DNA of 27,093 nt, from IMG/VR virus record IMGVR_UViG_3300045135_001933, positions 1 through 27,093 of that record; one strand, 5' to 3'. Positions 1 to 4,770 of the stretch are shown piece by piece. Below the pieces are notes generated by a model. The model was not told the origin of the DNA, did no database searches, and saw only the letters and a program-made list of their open reading frames with translations. A program made the translations under genes and the position numbers. The DNA comes from a virus. Numbering within the stretch: position 1 is the stretch's first letter; every line of letters starts with the position of its first letter.

Positions 1-43
1 TGTGATACAAGCGGGAGATGCGGTTCGAATCCGTGAAGCAGAC
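1..43 (+). tRNA. tRNA-His(GTG), 5' part outside the window
   Basis: Only the 3' part is present. Bases 1-6 (TGTGAT) fit the end of an anticodon loop with U33, anticodon GTG, A37 and U38, followed by an anticodon 3' strand ACAAG at 7-11. The T arm is TGCGG (19-23), loop TTCGAAT, CCGTG (31-35). The acceptor 3' strand is AAGCAGA (36-42). The discriminator is C43, the base typical of tRNA-His. No CCA is encoded. The 5' half is needed to confirm the acceptor pairing. Confidence 0.65.
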
Positions 44-61
44 CCTAGGGATATCTGTGAG

Positions 62-100
62 TATGGTACTATTGCTGGTTCGAATCCAGCTTTCGCCACA
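62..100 (+). tRNA. tRNA 3'-end fragment or degenerate tRNA
   Basis: A perfect T arm (GCTGG 74-78, loop TTCGAAT, CCAGC 86-90) is followed by a possible acceptor strand TTTCGCC (91-97) and A98. No matching 5' acceptor strand (GGCGAAA) exists upstream, because only about 30 nt separate it from the end of tRNA-His. It is probably a remnant left by deletion in the array, or a much reduced tRNA. Confidence 0.4.
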
Positions 101-127
101 ATCGTAAGACACTTCGACTTGAAAGAG

Positions 128-208
128 ATGGGTCTTGCATGGCAAGAATGGGGTCAAAGACATGTTGACCTTGTTGCTGAGATTGATAAAACAATGATGG
201 AATCATAA
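128..208 (+). CDS. Possible small ORF (26 aa), function unknown
   Basis: The frame encodes 26 residues (MGLAWQEW...DKTMMES) from the first ATG after the tRNA fragment. Its stop codon shares a base with the next start (TAATG), the arrangement used between real genes elsewhere in this window, so translational coupling is possible. The frame stays open upstream through the tRNA sequences, which cannot be coding. No domain is recognised. It may be the remnant of a longer gene. Confidence 0.3.
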   Translation: MGLAWQEWGQRHVDLVAEIDKTMMES

Positions 209-615
209 TGGATGTTAAAGTAAAAAATATATTTGTTGATAGACCATCCTCAGACATAGATTGTGAGTTAGGTTCATATGATTTACCTTATGAAATATGG
301 GTTTCAATTGATGGTAAGATATTAAAAACAAATAAAAGGCGATTAATGTGTTGTTATGAATCAAACAGTCTACTATCAATGGCAGATTGTTTTGATTACT
401 TATCTGACGATGGTAAATCAGAATTCACCTCAAGATTTCTAACCACGTATTTAGGACCGATTGCTTGGAAAATAAAATTTGGTGGTAAGGTATCTAAGAA
501 AGAGAGTGAAGGGTTTGAATTTGCTATGTGTAAGTTGAAAGAAATTAGTCGAGATGAATATAATACATATTTACAATACACACAAAAGAAAGTAGATAAT
601 GGTAATAACAAGTGA
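208..615 (+). CDS. Hypothetical protein (135 aa)
   Basis: I do not recognise this protein. It is soluble, with no signal peptide or membrane segment, of mixed charge, and Lys-rich near the C-terminus. The start overlaps the preceding stop as TAATG, and its 3' end overlaps the following metallopeptidase-like gene by 17 nt, so it is probably part of a small operon. Nothing in its sequence points to a function. Confidence 0.7.
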   Translation: MDVKVKNIFVDRPSSDIDCELGSYDLPYEIWVSIDGKILKTNKRRLMCCYESNSLLSMADCFDYLSDDGKSEFTSRFLTTYLGPIAWKIKFGGKVSKKESEGFEFAMCKLKEISRDEYNTYLQYTQKKVDNGNNK

Positions 616-919
616 CAGATTCCTAAGGTTTCTAACCTTCTTTTTAGGCGGTGGGGAGTTGCCAGCAGCAATGGCATTCTTCCCATTCGTTATTCTAAAT
701 AGTAAAGTTGAGGTCACACCTAGGCTTATTAATCACGAGAGGATTCACCTCCGTCAACAGTTGGAGTTATTGGTAATTCCCTTTTATATATGGTACTTGA
801 TAGAGTTCTATAAAAAGGGGTATATGAATGTTTCTTTTGAAAAAGAAGCATATTCCAACGATAATAACTTGAATTATTTGAAAAAAAGATGTATATTTGC
901 GTTTAGAAAGTATTTATAA
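599..919 (+). CDS. Small HExxH (putative zinc metallopeptidase-like) membrane protein (106 aa)
   Basis: The protein has a hydrophobic N-terminal stretch (about residues 8-33), then a zinc-binding-type HERIH motif (46-50), a second hydrophobic segment (about 56-70) and FEKEAYSND (80-88), whose E83 could be a third metal ligand. This NHERIHxxQ...EKEAY pattern occurs in short proteins of Bacteroidetes and resembles the core of M56/M48-type membrane peptidases, but here it is far shorter than a full peptidase. It overlaps the upstream gene by 17 nt. Catalytic activity is inferred only from the motif; the protein might bind zinc without cleaving anything. Confidence 0.7.
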   Translation: MVITSDRFLRFLTFFLGGGELPAAMAFFPFVILNSKVEVTPRLINHERIHLRQQLELLVIPFYIWYLIEFYKKGYMNVSFEKEAYSNDNNLNYLKKRCIFAFRKYL

Positions 920-990
920 TACAAATAAACGTTATTCGTACCTCAAGTGTACGCAAAGGATAGCAATGGATAAACAATTAAATATGGAAA

Positions 991-1254
991 GTGATGAAGG
1001 TAGTAAACAGAAAAAGACTAGCAACCTTGTCGTTGATGGCAGCGATGTTCTTCCTCCCTCTGGGGTACGATGTAGCATTTTTCATGCTCCAAAAACTCGT
1101 GGATTCCTATTTGATTACCACTTTATTTTTCTACCTATTGTCAGCGGGTTTCTTTGGCTTATATATTTTATTATCTGACATTAAGCTAAAAAACTTAATT
1201 AAAAACGTTTTAAATACGCTTACATCAAAAATTCGTAAAATACTAGGTAATTAA
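991..1254 (+). CDS. Small membrane protein (87 aa)
   Basis: A GTG start is followed at once by ATG (994), and either could be used. The product has a basic N-terminus (KVVNRKR), two hydrophobic helices (about residues 10-32 and 38-60) with a short loop, and a basic C-terminal tail rich in Lys, Asn and Ile. This suits a two-helix inner-membrane protein with both ends in the cytoplasm. A longer ORF in another frame (from 897) covers the same DNA but lacks this pattern and is probably spurious. Function unknown; holin or stress-type roles cannot be separated from sequence alone. Confidence 0.65.
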   Translation: MMKVVNRKRLATLSLMAAMFFLPLGYDVAFFMLQKLVDSYLITTLFFYLLSAGFFGLYILLSDIKLKNLIKNVLNTLTSKIRKILGN

Positions 1255-1278
1255 AGTATGTGGAACGGCTCTTGATGG

Positions 1279-1289
1279 TATTTATAATA
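1279..1289 (+). promoter_or_regulatory. Recurring TATTTATAATA motif before a start codon
   Basis: TATTTATAATA lies 10 nt upstream of the ATG at 1300. The same or nearly the same motif occurs at 911-921, 3977-3987 and 7477-7487, the last two also just before start codons. It differs from the host-type TAnnTTTG box and could be a -10 element for a second, phage-encoded specificity. Inference only. Confidence 0.35.
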
Positions 1290-1299
1290 AAAGACAATC

Positions 1300-1686
1300 A
1301 TGAGTTTTGACATTCGCAAATATGACAACGTGATATTTCACGAGCATGAACTTACCCATAAGAGGATTAAGGTACTATTGCTTTGGTTCGAGCATGAGGT
1401 ATATAAAGTTGACCTTTCACTTGAGGGTCAAGTTAAACTCATGGATAGATGGTTGAAGAAGCTATTAAAAGAAGAACTATATGAGGTTATTCCATTCTTT
1501 GAAAACATGAAGGCTGACATGGAAATGAAGCTAAATTGCGAAGCTGATGACATTATTACATACCCAAAAGAGGAAAAGGTAAAGGAAAAGGTCAAAGTGT
1601 CAGTCGAAAAACAAACGGAACCATTTTTGACTAGAGTTCAACATAAAATAAGAAAGACGTATAGGTTGATTTTCAAGAGGAAATAA
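1300..1686 (+). CDS. Hypothetical protein (128 aa)
   Basis: This is an unrecognised soluble protein with a largely helical, charged composition. The N-terminal part is rich in His, Glu and Lys (residues 1-80). A run of KEEKVKEKVKVSVEK (about 87-101) leads to a very basic C-terminus, so nucleic-acid or membrane-surface contact is possible. It stands alone behind a TATTTATAATA element 10 nt upstream of its ATG, and the next gene has its own promoter. Confidence 0.65.
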   Translation: MSFDIRKYDNVIFHEHELTHKRIKVLLLWFEHEVYKVDLSLEGQVKLMDRWLKKLLKEELYEVIPFFENMKADMEMKLNCEADDIITYPKEEKVKEKVKVSVEKQTEPFLTRVQHKIRKTYRLIFKRK

Positions 1687-1696
1687 TCTATATTTG
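1666..1696 (+). promoter_or_regulatory. Bacteroidetes-type promoter
   Basis: TTG at 1666-1668 and TATATTTG at 1689-1696 are 20 nt apart, matching the Bacteroidetes primary sigma consensus. The ATG of the UVR-motif gene is 17 nt downstream of the -7 box. Confidence 0.6.
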
Positions 1697-1712
1697 TAAA
1701 AATTGTTATATT

Positions 1713-2264
1713 ATGAACGAATTTGATGCATTATTTAACCAATATTTTGGTGATAATAAGAACGACTCTGGAATGGAGCGTATGATGAAATTAATCGGAA
1801 GATTAAATAATGGTGGTGGAATAAGCGGCATGAGCCCAGAGGATAGCCTTGGGAAACCAGATACTGTAAGAGAGTTTGAGAAGGACGGAGTTGTATTCGT
1901 AGAATCAACATGGGACACACCACAAGGAACTATAGTAAGAGTAGAAACTAAGGAAGATATAGAATTCACTTCTGACTTCTTCAAGAGAAACAATATACCA
2001 ACAGGTGAAAGGATAAGTGAAGAAGTTCCAATGACACTTGAAGAGAAATTGGAGATTGCAAAGGAACATGAAGACTACGAAACTTGTGCTGAGTTAAGAG
2101 ATGAAATCGAAGCTAGAGATAAGAGAAAAAGTATGAGTAGAGTGAATAATATCCTTGAAGCTGCTAAAAAAAGACAAGCGGAAGTAGAAAAATTAGAAGA
2201 GGACAAAAACGTTGAAAACAACGATAAAACGGGGGATTCAGAGGAAGATGAATGGAACTTCTAA
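1713..2264 (+). CDS. UVR-motif protein (183 aa)
   Basis: Residues 107-139 (MTLEEKLEIAKEHEDYE... ELRDEIE) match the UvrB/UvrC-type UVR motif, a helical hairpin that mediates protein-protein contacts in UvrB, UvrC and ClpC adaptors such as McsA. The remaining N-terminal 100 residues contain a compact beta-rich segment (about 50-82), and the C-terminus is a charged coiled coil. No nuclease or helicase motifs are present, so it is an adaptor-like protein rather than a repair enzyme. It has its own promoter (1666-1696). A role in binding host UvrB/C or Clp machinery is speculation. Confidence 0.65.
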   Translation: MNEFDALFNQYFGDNKNDSGMERMMKLIGRLNNGGGISGMSPEDSLGKPDTVREFEKDGVVFVESTWDTPQGTIVRVETKEDIEFTSDFFKRNNIPTGERISEEVPMTLEEKLEIAKEHEDYETCAELRDEIEARDKRKSMSRVNNILEAAKKRQAEVEKLEEDKNVENNDKTGDSEEDEWNF

Positions 2265-2294
2265 AACTTTTTTCAAAAAAAATTAAAAAAATAC

Positions 2295-2324
2295 TTGCAT
2301 TTTAAAAAACTTTTTGTATCTTTG
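2295..2324 (+). promoter_or_regulatory. Strong Bacteroidetes-type promoter
   Basis: TTG at 2295-2297 and TATCTTTG at 2317-2324 have 19 nt spacing within an A/T-rich tract, close to consensus. Transcription should start near 2330 and read into the structured leader and micro-ORF that end at the terminator at 2512-2543. Confidence 0.75.
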
Positions 2325-2376
2325 CATTGTATTTAAAATTAAACGAGGGAGAAATCCCATACAAAAATTAGAAATT

Positions 2377-2487
2377 ATGAACTTAACAGTTACGACATAT
2401 CAACCGAAACAGTATACGCAAGGCGGGAAGCCGAGCGTGGCGGGTTTGCTATGTCTAACTACAAATGGTATTGACGAGTTGAGTTAA
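2377..2487 (+). CDS. Possible 36-aa micro-protein
   Basis: An ATG about 50 nt after the predicted start site opens a 36-codon frame (MNLTVTTYQPKQY... NGIDELS). It is the only ORF in a transcript with its own promoter and terminator, an arrangement seen for early host-takeover peptides in phages. Composition is ordinary: Thr/Gly-rich with no membrane helix. The GC-rich hairpin at 2416-2438 lies inside the frame, so this could equally be a non-coding RNA. Confidence 0.3.
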   Translation: MNLTVTTYQPKQYTQGGKPSVAGLLCLTTNGIDELS

Positions 2488-2511
2488 TACTTTAGTTCAA
2501 AAAGATATAGG

Positions 2512-2543
2512 AACCCGACCACGAAAGTGAGTCGGGTTTTTTT
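2512..2543 (+). terminator. Rho-independent terminator
   Basis: The stem AACCCGAC/GTCGGGTT continues as CAC/GTG closed by a GAAA tetraloop and is followed by a run of T residues. It ends the transcript that starts near 2330 and separates it from the tRNA array. Confidence 0.85.
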
Positions 2544-2578
2544 ATGTCCTTTTTTTCGATAGGACTCAAACAATCGAA

Positions 2579-2590
2579 AGTTCTTTGACA
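2579..2590 (+). promoter_or_regulatory. boxA-like antitermination element upstream of the tRNA array
   Basis: AGTTCTTTGACA closely resembles bacterial rrn boxA sequences (for example the TGTTCTTTGA core), which recruit NusB-NusE to make RNA polymerase resistant to termination. It lies 12 nt before the first tRNA of the array. The TTCTTTG part also partly resembles a -7 promoter box, so a promoter function remains possible. Confidence 0.45.
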
Positions 2591-2602
2591 TCGTGTAATT
2601 CT

Positions 2603-2675
2603 CTAGGCGTGGGAAAGTTGGTAATCCGCATGGTTTGGGACCATGAGACCGCTGGTTCGAGTCCAGCCGCTTAGA
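2603..2675 (+). tRNA. tRNA-Pro(TGG)
   Basis: Acceptor CTAGGCG/CGCTTAG with C1-G72, characteristic of bacterial tRNA-Pro. D stem GGA/TCC. Anticodon arm CATGG-TTTGGGA-CCATG gives anticodon TGG with U33 and G37. T arm GCTGG-TTCGAGT-CCAGC, discriminator A, no encoded CCA. First tRNA after the boxA-like element. Confidence 0.9.
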
Positions 2676-2683
2676 CATAAACT

Positions 2684-2754
2684 GCGGGGGTAGTTTAATA
2701 CAAAACACCGTCCATGGAGGACGGAGATTGTAGGTGAGAACCCTACTCCCCGCT
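2684..2754 (+). tRNA. tRNA-like gene with Gly-type body and abnormal anticodon loop
   Basis: Acceptor GCGGGGG/TCCCCGC and a D arm GTTT...AAAC resemble tRNA-Gly. The anticodon stem is CCGTC/GACGG with loop CATGGAG, which puts A instead of U at position 33. A sixth pair would leave a 5-nt loop ATGGA. The T stem GTAGG/CCTAC is perfect but its loop TGAGAAC lacks the usual TTC. The cloverleaf is preserved while both conserved loops are not, so decoding is doubtful. The amino acid cannot be assigned. Confidence 0.55.
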
Positions 2755-2758
2755 CTAT

Positions 2759-2831
2759 CGAGTGGTGACAAAATTGGCTACGAGCCCGCCTTGGGAGCGG
2801 GAGACTGGGGGTTCGAATCCCTCCCATTCGA
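2759..2831 (+). tRNA. tRNA-Pro(TGG), second copy
   Basis: Acceptor CGAGTGG/CCATTCG with C1-G72. Anticodon arm CCCGC-CTTGGGA-GCGGG gives TGG. T arm GGGGG-TTCGAAT-CCCTC, discriminator A, no CCA. It has the same anticodon as the tRNA at 2603-2675 but an almost unrelated body sequence, so it is not a recent duplicate. Confidence 0.85.
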
Positions 2832-2837
2832 CAATAA

Positions 2838-2912
2838 CTGGGTGTTCCACAGATGGCTATATGGACCTGTTTTGGAGACAGGCGTTCGCAAGTTCGAATC
2901 TTGCTACCCAGA
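2838..2912 (+). tRNA. tRNA with anticodon TGG (third Pro-type)
   Basis: Acceptor CTGGGTG/TACCCAG. Anticodon arm CCTGT-TTTGGAG-ACAGG gives TGG with A37 rather than the G37 expected for tRNA-Pro. T arm GCAAG-TTCGAAT-CTTGC, discriminator A. The D stem CCA/TGG is weak. C1-G72 supports proline, but the A37 makes the identity less certain. Confidence 0.75.
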
Positions 2913-2927
2913 CGACAGTAACAAATC

Positions 2928-3000
2928 TTGAGAGTTCGTCTATTGTTAAGGCATCACCCATTGGGGGTGGAAAAGAAGGTTAGATTCCTTAACTCTCAAC
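2928..3000 (+). tRNA. Degenerate tRNA-like gene, Gln-type
   Basis: A perfect acceptor TTGAGAG/CTCTCAA has U1-A72 as in tRNA-Gln. The anticodon stem TCACC/GGTGG leaves loop CATTGGG: TTG would be the anticodon but position 33 is A, and a sixth pair would reduce the loop to ATTGG. The T stem is only AAGG/CCTT with loop TTAGATT. The possible discriminator is C. Like 2684-2754, it keeps the fold but breaks conserved loop bases. Confidence 0.5.
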
Positions 3001-3013
3001 TAAATCCAAACAA

Positions 3014-3085
3014 TGTCCTGTGGTGTAATTGGCAGCACGTATGGTTTTGGTCCATGAGATGCTGGTTCGAGCCCAGCTGGGACAA
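3014..3085 (+). tRNA. tRNA-Gln(TTG)
   Basis: Acceptor TGTCCTG/TGGGACA with the U1-A72 pair typical of Gln. D stem GTG/CAC. Anticodon arm TATGG-TTTTGGT-CCATG gives TTG. T arm GCTGG-TTCGAGC-CCAGC, discriminator A, no CCA encoded. Confidence 0.88.
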
Positions 3086-3096
3086 CTGAGTCGGAG

Positions 3097-3152
3097 ACCG
3101 TTTTGCTCATTTTCATAGAACGGTAGAGTTTCGTGGAAGCGTAGAAAATGAG
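3097..3152 (+). other. Structured spacer with pseudoknot-like nested complementarity
   Basis: This 74-nt gap between two tRNA-Gln genes (3086-3159) contains two interleaved complementary pairs: ACCGTT (3097-3102) with AACGGT (3119-3124), and CTCATTTTC (3106-3114) with GAAAATGAG (3144-3152). Their order A-B-A'-B' would make an H-type pseudoknot or two alternative hairpins. It does not fold as a normal tRNA. Function unknown. Confidence 0.45.
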
Positions 3153-3159
3153 ATACTAT

Positions 3160-3232
3160 TGTCCTATGGTGTAATTGGCAACACGTCTGGTTTTGAGCCA
3201 GAAGAGTACAGGTTCGACCCCTGTTGGGACAA
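3160..3232 (+). tRNA. tRNA-Gln(TTG), second copy
   Basis: Acceptor TGTCCTA/TGGGACA. Anticodon arm TCTGG-TTTTGAG-CCAGA gives TTG. T arm ACAGG-TTCGACC-CCTGT, discriminator A. The first ~25 nt nearly match the tRNA-Gln at 3014-3085, so these two probably share a duplication origin. Confidence 0.9.
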
Positions 3233-3235
3233 CGA

Positions 3236-3295
3236 AGGATAGTTACAGCAAATGTACAAACTCAGACTTTTAATTTGAACAATCATGCTATCCTG
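3236..3295 (+). tRNA. T-armless tRNA-Lys(TTT)-like gene
   Basis: A perfect 7-bp acceptor AGGATAG (3236-3242)/CTATCCT (3288-3294) encloses a small D-type hairpin TACA-GCAAA-TGTA (3244-3256) and a 5-bp anticodon stem TCAGA/TTTGA (3262-3266/3274-3278) with loop CTTTTAA. That is a canonical tRNA-Lys loop with U33 and anticodon TTT. The anticodon stem is followed by only nine bases (ACAATCATG), so there is no T arm. The whole unit is about 60 nt and sits between two normal tRNAs. Architecture resembles D-arm-only mitochondrial tRNAs. It may be functional or a deletion derivative. Confidence 0.5.
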
Positions 3296-3300
3296 TATTT

Positions 3301-3386
3301 GGGGATTGAAAGGCGTTCGGATACGCCAGCGGGACTGTAAATCCCGTCCTTTCTAGGGAGTGGTTCGAGTCCACCAAGCCCCACCA
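3301..3386 (+). tRNA. tRNA-Tyr(GTA), class II, CCA encoded
   Basis: Acceptor GGGGATT/AAGCCCC has one mismatch. Anticodon arm CGGGA-CTGTAAA-TCCCG gives GTA. A long variable arm (TCCTTTCTAGGGA) is normal for bacterial tRNA-Tyr. T loop TTCGAGT. Discriminator A followed by CCA at 3384-3386, one of the few elements in the array with encoded CCA. Confidence 0.88.
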
Positions 3387-3398
3387 GATATGCTGTTA

Positions 3399-3451
3399 GA
3401 CTTTAAGCTTCCTTAGTGCTTGGAAGGAGCCAGATAGGGTGATAAAAAGTC
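3399..3451 (+). other. Inter-tRNA spacer with a terminal stem
   Basis: The 71-nt gap between the two tRNA-Tyr genes contains GACTTT (3399-3404) complementary to AAAGTC (3446-3451), enclosing a short hairpin around CTTCC/GGAAG. No anticodon or T arm is visible. It may be an eroded tRNA or a processing element. Confidence 0.25.
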
Positions 3452-3457
3452 CAGATT

Positions 3458-3542
3458 GGGAGTGAGTCAACTATTGGTTGGTTGAGGCAGTCTGTAAAAC
3501 TGTAGCCCTGTATAGGTGCTGGTTCGATTCCAGCGACTCCCA
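3458..3542 (+). tRNA. tRNA-Tyr(GTA), second copy, class II
   Basis: Acceptor GGGAGTG/GACTCCC pairs six of seven. D stem TCAAC/GTTGA. Anticodon arm GCAGT-CTGTAAA-ACTGT gives GTA. A variable arm with a CCT/AGG stem is present. T arm GCTGG-TTCGATT-CCAGC, discriminator A, no CCA. Sequence differs widely from the adjacent tRNA-Tyr. Confidence 0.8.
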
Positions 3543-3547
3543 CAAAT

Positions 3548-3631
3548 GCCTCTGTCCCATAGTGGTCGATTGGACTGGTTTTGTAAACCAGAGGGTTTTC
3601 CCCATCGTTGGTTCGAATCCGACCAGAGGCT
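3548..3631 (+). tRNA. tRNA-Thr(TGT) with long variable arm
   Basis: Perfect acceptor GCCTCTG/CAGAGGC. Anticodon arm CTGGT-TTTGTAA-ACCAG gives TGT (Thr). T arm GTTGG-TTCGAAT-CCGAC, discriminator T. The 15-nt variable region AGGGTTTTCCCCATC can form a GGG/CCC stem. Long variable arms are normal for Ser, Leu and Tyr but not for Thr, so the identity of the attached amino acid deserves caution. Confidence 0.78.
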
Positions 3632-3632
3632 C

Positions 3633-3701
3633 TAAGTGTAAGTCGCACCACCCGATTAGACTGGATGAAAGACTCCGATAGGTGGAAGGTGGTTACACTT
3701 A
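3633..3701 (+). other. Structured spacer with perfect 8-bp terminal stem
   Basis: TAAGTGTA (3633-3640) pairs perfectly with TACACTTA (3694-3701). ACCACC (3647-3652) pairs with GGTGGT (3688-3693), which directly abuts the outer stem. The 69-nt element has tRNA length and an acceptor-like outer stem, but no recognisable anticodon or T loop. It could be a highly degenerate tRNA or a separate structured RNA between the two Thr genes. Confidence 0.35.
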
Positions 3702-3705
3702 AATT

Positions 3706-3777
3706 GCCCCCTAAGCATAAATGGTGATGCACTAGCCTTGTAAGCTTGGGAACCCAGTTCGATTCTGGGAGGGGGCT
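3706..3777 (+). tRNA. tRNA-Thr(TGT), second copy
   Basis: Perfect acceptor GCCCCCT/AGGGGGC. Anticodon arm CTAGC-CTTGTAA-GCTTG (one T-T mismatch) gives TGT. T arm CCCAG-TTCGATT-CTGGG, discriminator T, normal short variable loop. Confidence 0.87.
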
Positions 3778-3785
3778 CACAAAAC

Positions 3786-3856
3786 GCAGATGAGGTGTTA
3801 TGGTAGCACATGGGCCTTCCAAGTCCGAGGCGTGGGTTCGACTCCCATCATCTGCA
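3786..3856 (+). tRNA. tRNA-Gly(TCC)
   Basis: Perfect acceptor GCAGATG/CATCTGC. Anticodon arm TGGGC-CTTCCAA-GTCCG gives TCC. T arm GTGGG-TTCGACT-CCCAT, discriminator A, no CCA. Confidence 0.9.
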
Positions 3857-3861
3857 CAAAT

Positions 3862-3934
3862 GCGAGATGTAGCTTAATGGCTGAAAGCGTCTCCCTTCCA
3901 AGGAGAAGACGGGGTTCGATTCCCACATTTCGCT
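3862..3934 (+). tRNA. tRNA-Gly(TCC), second copy
   Basis: Acceptor GCGAGAT/ATTTCGC. Anticodon arm TCTCC-CTTCCAA-GGAGA gives TCC. The T loop TTCGATT is normal, but the T stem has only three clear G-C pairs. Discriminator T. Confidence 0.85.
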
Positions 3935-3976
3935 CAAACAATATAATTCGACTTGACTTTTCTGCTCATTTTATTA

Positions 3977-3987
3977 TATTTATAATA
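3977..3987 (+). promoter_or_regulatory. TATTTATAATA motif upstream of the HNH gene
   Basis: The motif lies two bases before the ATG at 3990, too close for a leadered transcript; ATG 3999 may be the real start. It is identical to the motif at 1279-1289. Confidence 0.35.
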
Positions 3988-3989
3988 AA

Positions 3990-4652
3990 ATGAATATTAT
4001 GAGATGGACACAAAAAGAAATAAATGAGGCGATTTATATGATTAAAAGTGGTGTTAATTATGTTGATATAGGTTTATCATTAAACAGAACAGCAAATTCT
4101 GTTAGGAATAAATTAAATGAGTACGGTTTAAACTACAAGCAATTCAATCAAAAGGAAGATAAATTTTGTTTAAATTGTTCAACTAAATTAGAAAATAATA
4201 AAAACACATTTTGTAACCATTCATGTGCTGCAACATACAATAACAAAAAAAGAGGTACTGAAATAGAATGTTTAACTTGTGGTGAAATAACTAAGAACTA
4301 CAAATTTTGTTCAAAGAAATGTTCGTCAGATTTTCAGAAGAATGAATCTTTTAGAAGAATTGATGAAGGTGATGTAACACTTGGGGTTAAACGATACAAA
4401 GAATATCTCATCATCAAATATGGTGAAAAATGTATGGAATGTGGATGGTGTGAAGTTAATAAACACAGTGGAAAAATTCCAATTGAGTTAGAACATATAG
4501 ATGGTAATTCTGATAATAATTCATTGGATAATTTGAAACTACTTTGTCCAAATTGTCATTCTCTAACACCAACGTATGGTGCGTTAAATAAAGGAAATGG
4601 TAGGACTAAGAGGAAAGAATATAGAAAGAAATATAGAGAAAAACTTAAATAA
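3990..4652 (+). CDS. HNH endonuclease with N-terminal HTH and zinc clusters (220 aa), probable homing enzyme
   Basis: The N-terminus (residues 4-45) is an HTH segment of the type found in phage HNH enzymes. Two Cys clusters follow (about 58-85 and 93-112, CxxC pairs that suggest zinc ribbons). An HNH nuclease core comes last: CMECGW (about 147-152), then LEHIDGNSDNNSLDNL and LLCPNCHS. The Glu-His and Asn positions and the four Cys of a Cys4-HNH fold are intact. It sits between tRNA genes and has no operon partner, typical of a free-standing homing endonuclease that spreads by cutting alleles lacking it. Starts 3990 or 3999 (MRWTQKE) are both possible. Confidence 0.85.
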   Translation: MNIMRWTQKEINEAIYMIKSGVNYVDIGLSLNRTANSVRNKLNEYGLNYKQFNQKEDKFCLNCSTKLENNKNTFCNHSCAATYNNKKRGTEIECLTCGEITKNYKFCSKKCSSDFQKNESFRRIDEGDVTLGVKRYKEYLIIKYGEKCMECGWCEVNKHSGKIPIELEHIDGNSDNNSLDNLKLLCPNCHSLTPTYGALNKGNGRTKRKEYRKKYREKLK

Positions 4653-4653
4653 T

Positions 4654-4724
4654 GTCGGTGAGGTGTTATGGTAGCATACCACATTGCCAATGTGGAGGCG
4701 AGGGTTCGACTCCCTTCACCGACT
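4654..4724 (+). tRNA. tRNA-Gly(GCC)
   Basis: Perfect acceptor GTCGGTG/CACCGAC. Anticodon arm CCACA-TTGCCAA-TGTGG gives GCC. T arm GAGGG-TTCGACT-CCCTT, discriminator T. It begins 2 nt after the HNH stop codon. The third Gly tRNA, with a different anticodon. Confidence 0.9.
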
Positions 4725-4728
4725 CAAG

Positions 4729-4763
4729 AGAGGATGAGAGTTCGATTCCCTCTACCCGCTCCA
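4729..4763 (+). tRNA. tRNA 3'-half fragment with encoded CCA
   Basis: A T arm (GAGAG 4736-4740, TTCGATT, CCCTC 4748-4752, one A-C mismatch) is followed by acceptor strand TACCCGC, T, and CCA at 4761-4763. No 5' half (GCGGGTA...) is found nearby, and the upstream neighbour tRNA-Gly is complete. It is a truncated tRNA, either a deletion remnant or a scar from recombination at tRNA sequences. Confidence 0.55.
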
Positions 4764-4770
4764 CTAAAAA

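Larger units (their letters stand above)
2331..2543 (+). ncRNA. Candidate small structured RNA between promoter and terminator
   Basis: A strong promoter and an intrinsic terminator delimit a transcript of about 210 nt with no large gene. It contains a GGGA-GAAA-TCCC hairpin (2348-2359) and a symmetric hairpin pairing ACGC (2416-2419) with GCGT (2435-2438) around GGC/GCC. The central part is clearly more GC-rich than the surrounding DNA, as expected for structured RNA. It may be a regulatory RNA or an mRNA for the 36-aa ORF inside it; the sequence does not decide. No known RNA family is recognised. Confidence 0.4.

Noticed and set aside
897-1178. ORF of 93 aa in another frame over 991-1254
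   Set aside because: Its sequence lacks a coherent fold, while the overlapping 87-aa frame is a clear two-helix membrane protein.
2734-2983. ORFs on both strands through the tRNA array
   Set aside because: They run through tRNA genes whose structure explains the sequence; several end or start inside stems.
3403-3822. 139-aa ORF on the - strand
   Set aside because: It crosses four tRNA genes and spacers; composition is that of antisense tRNA.
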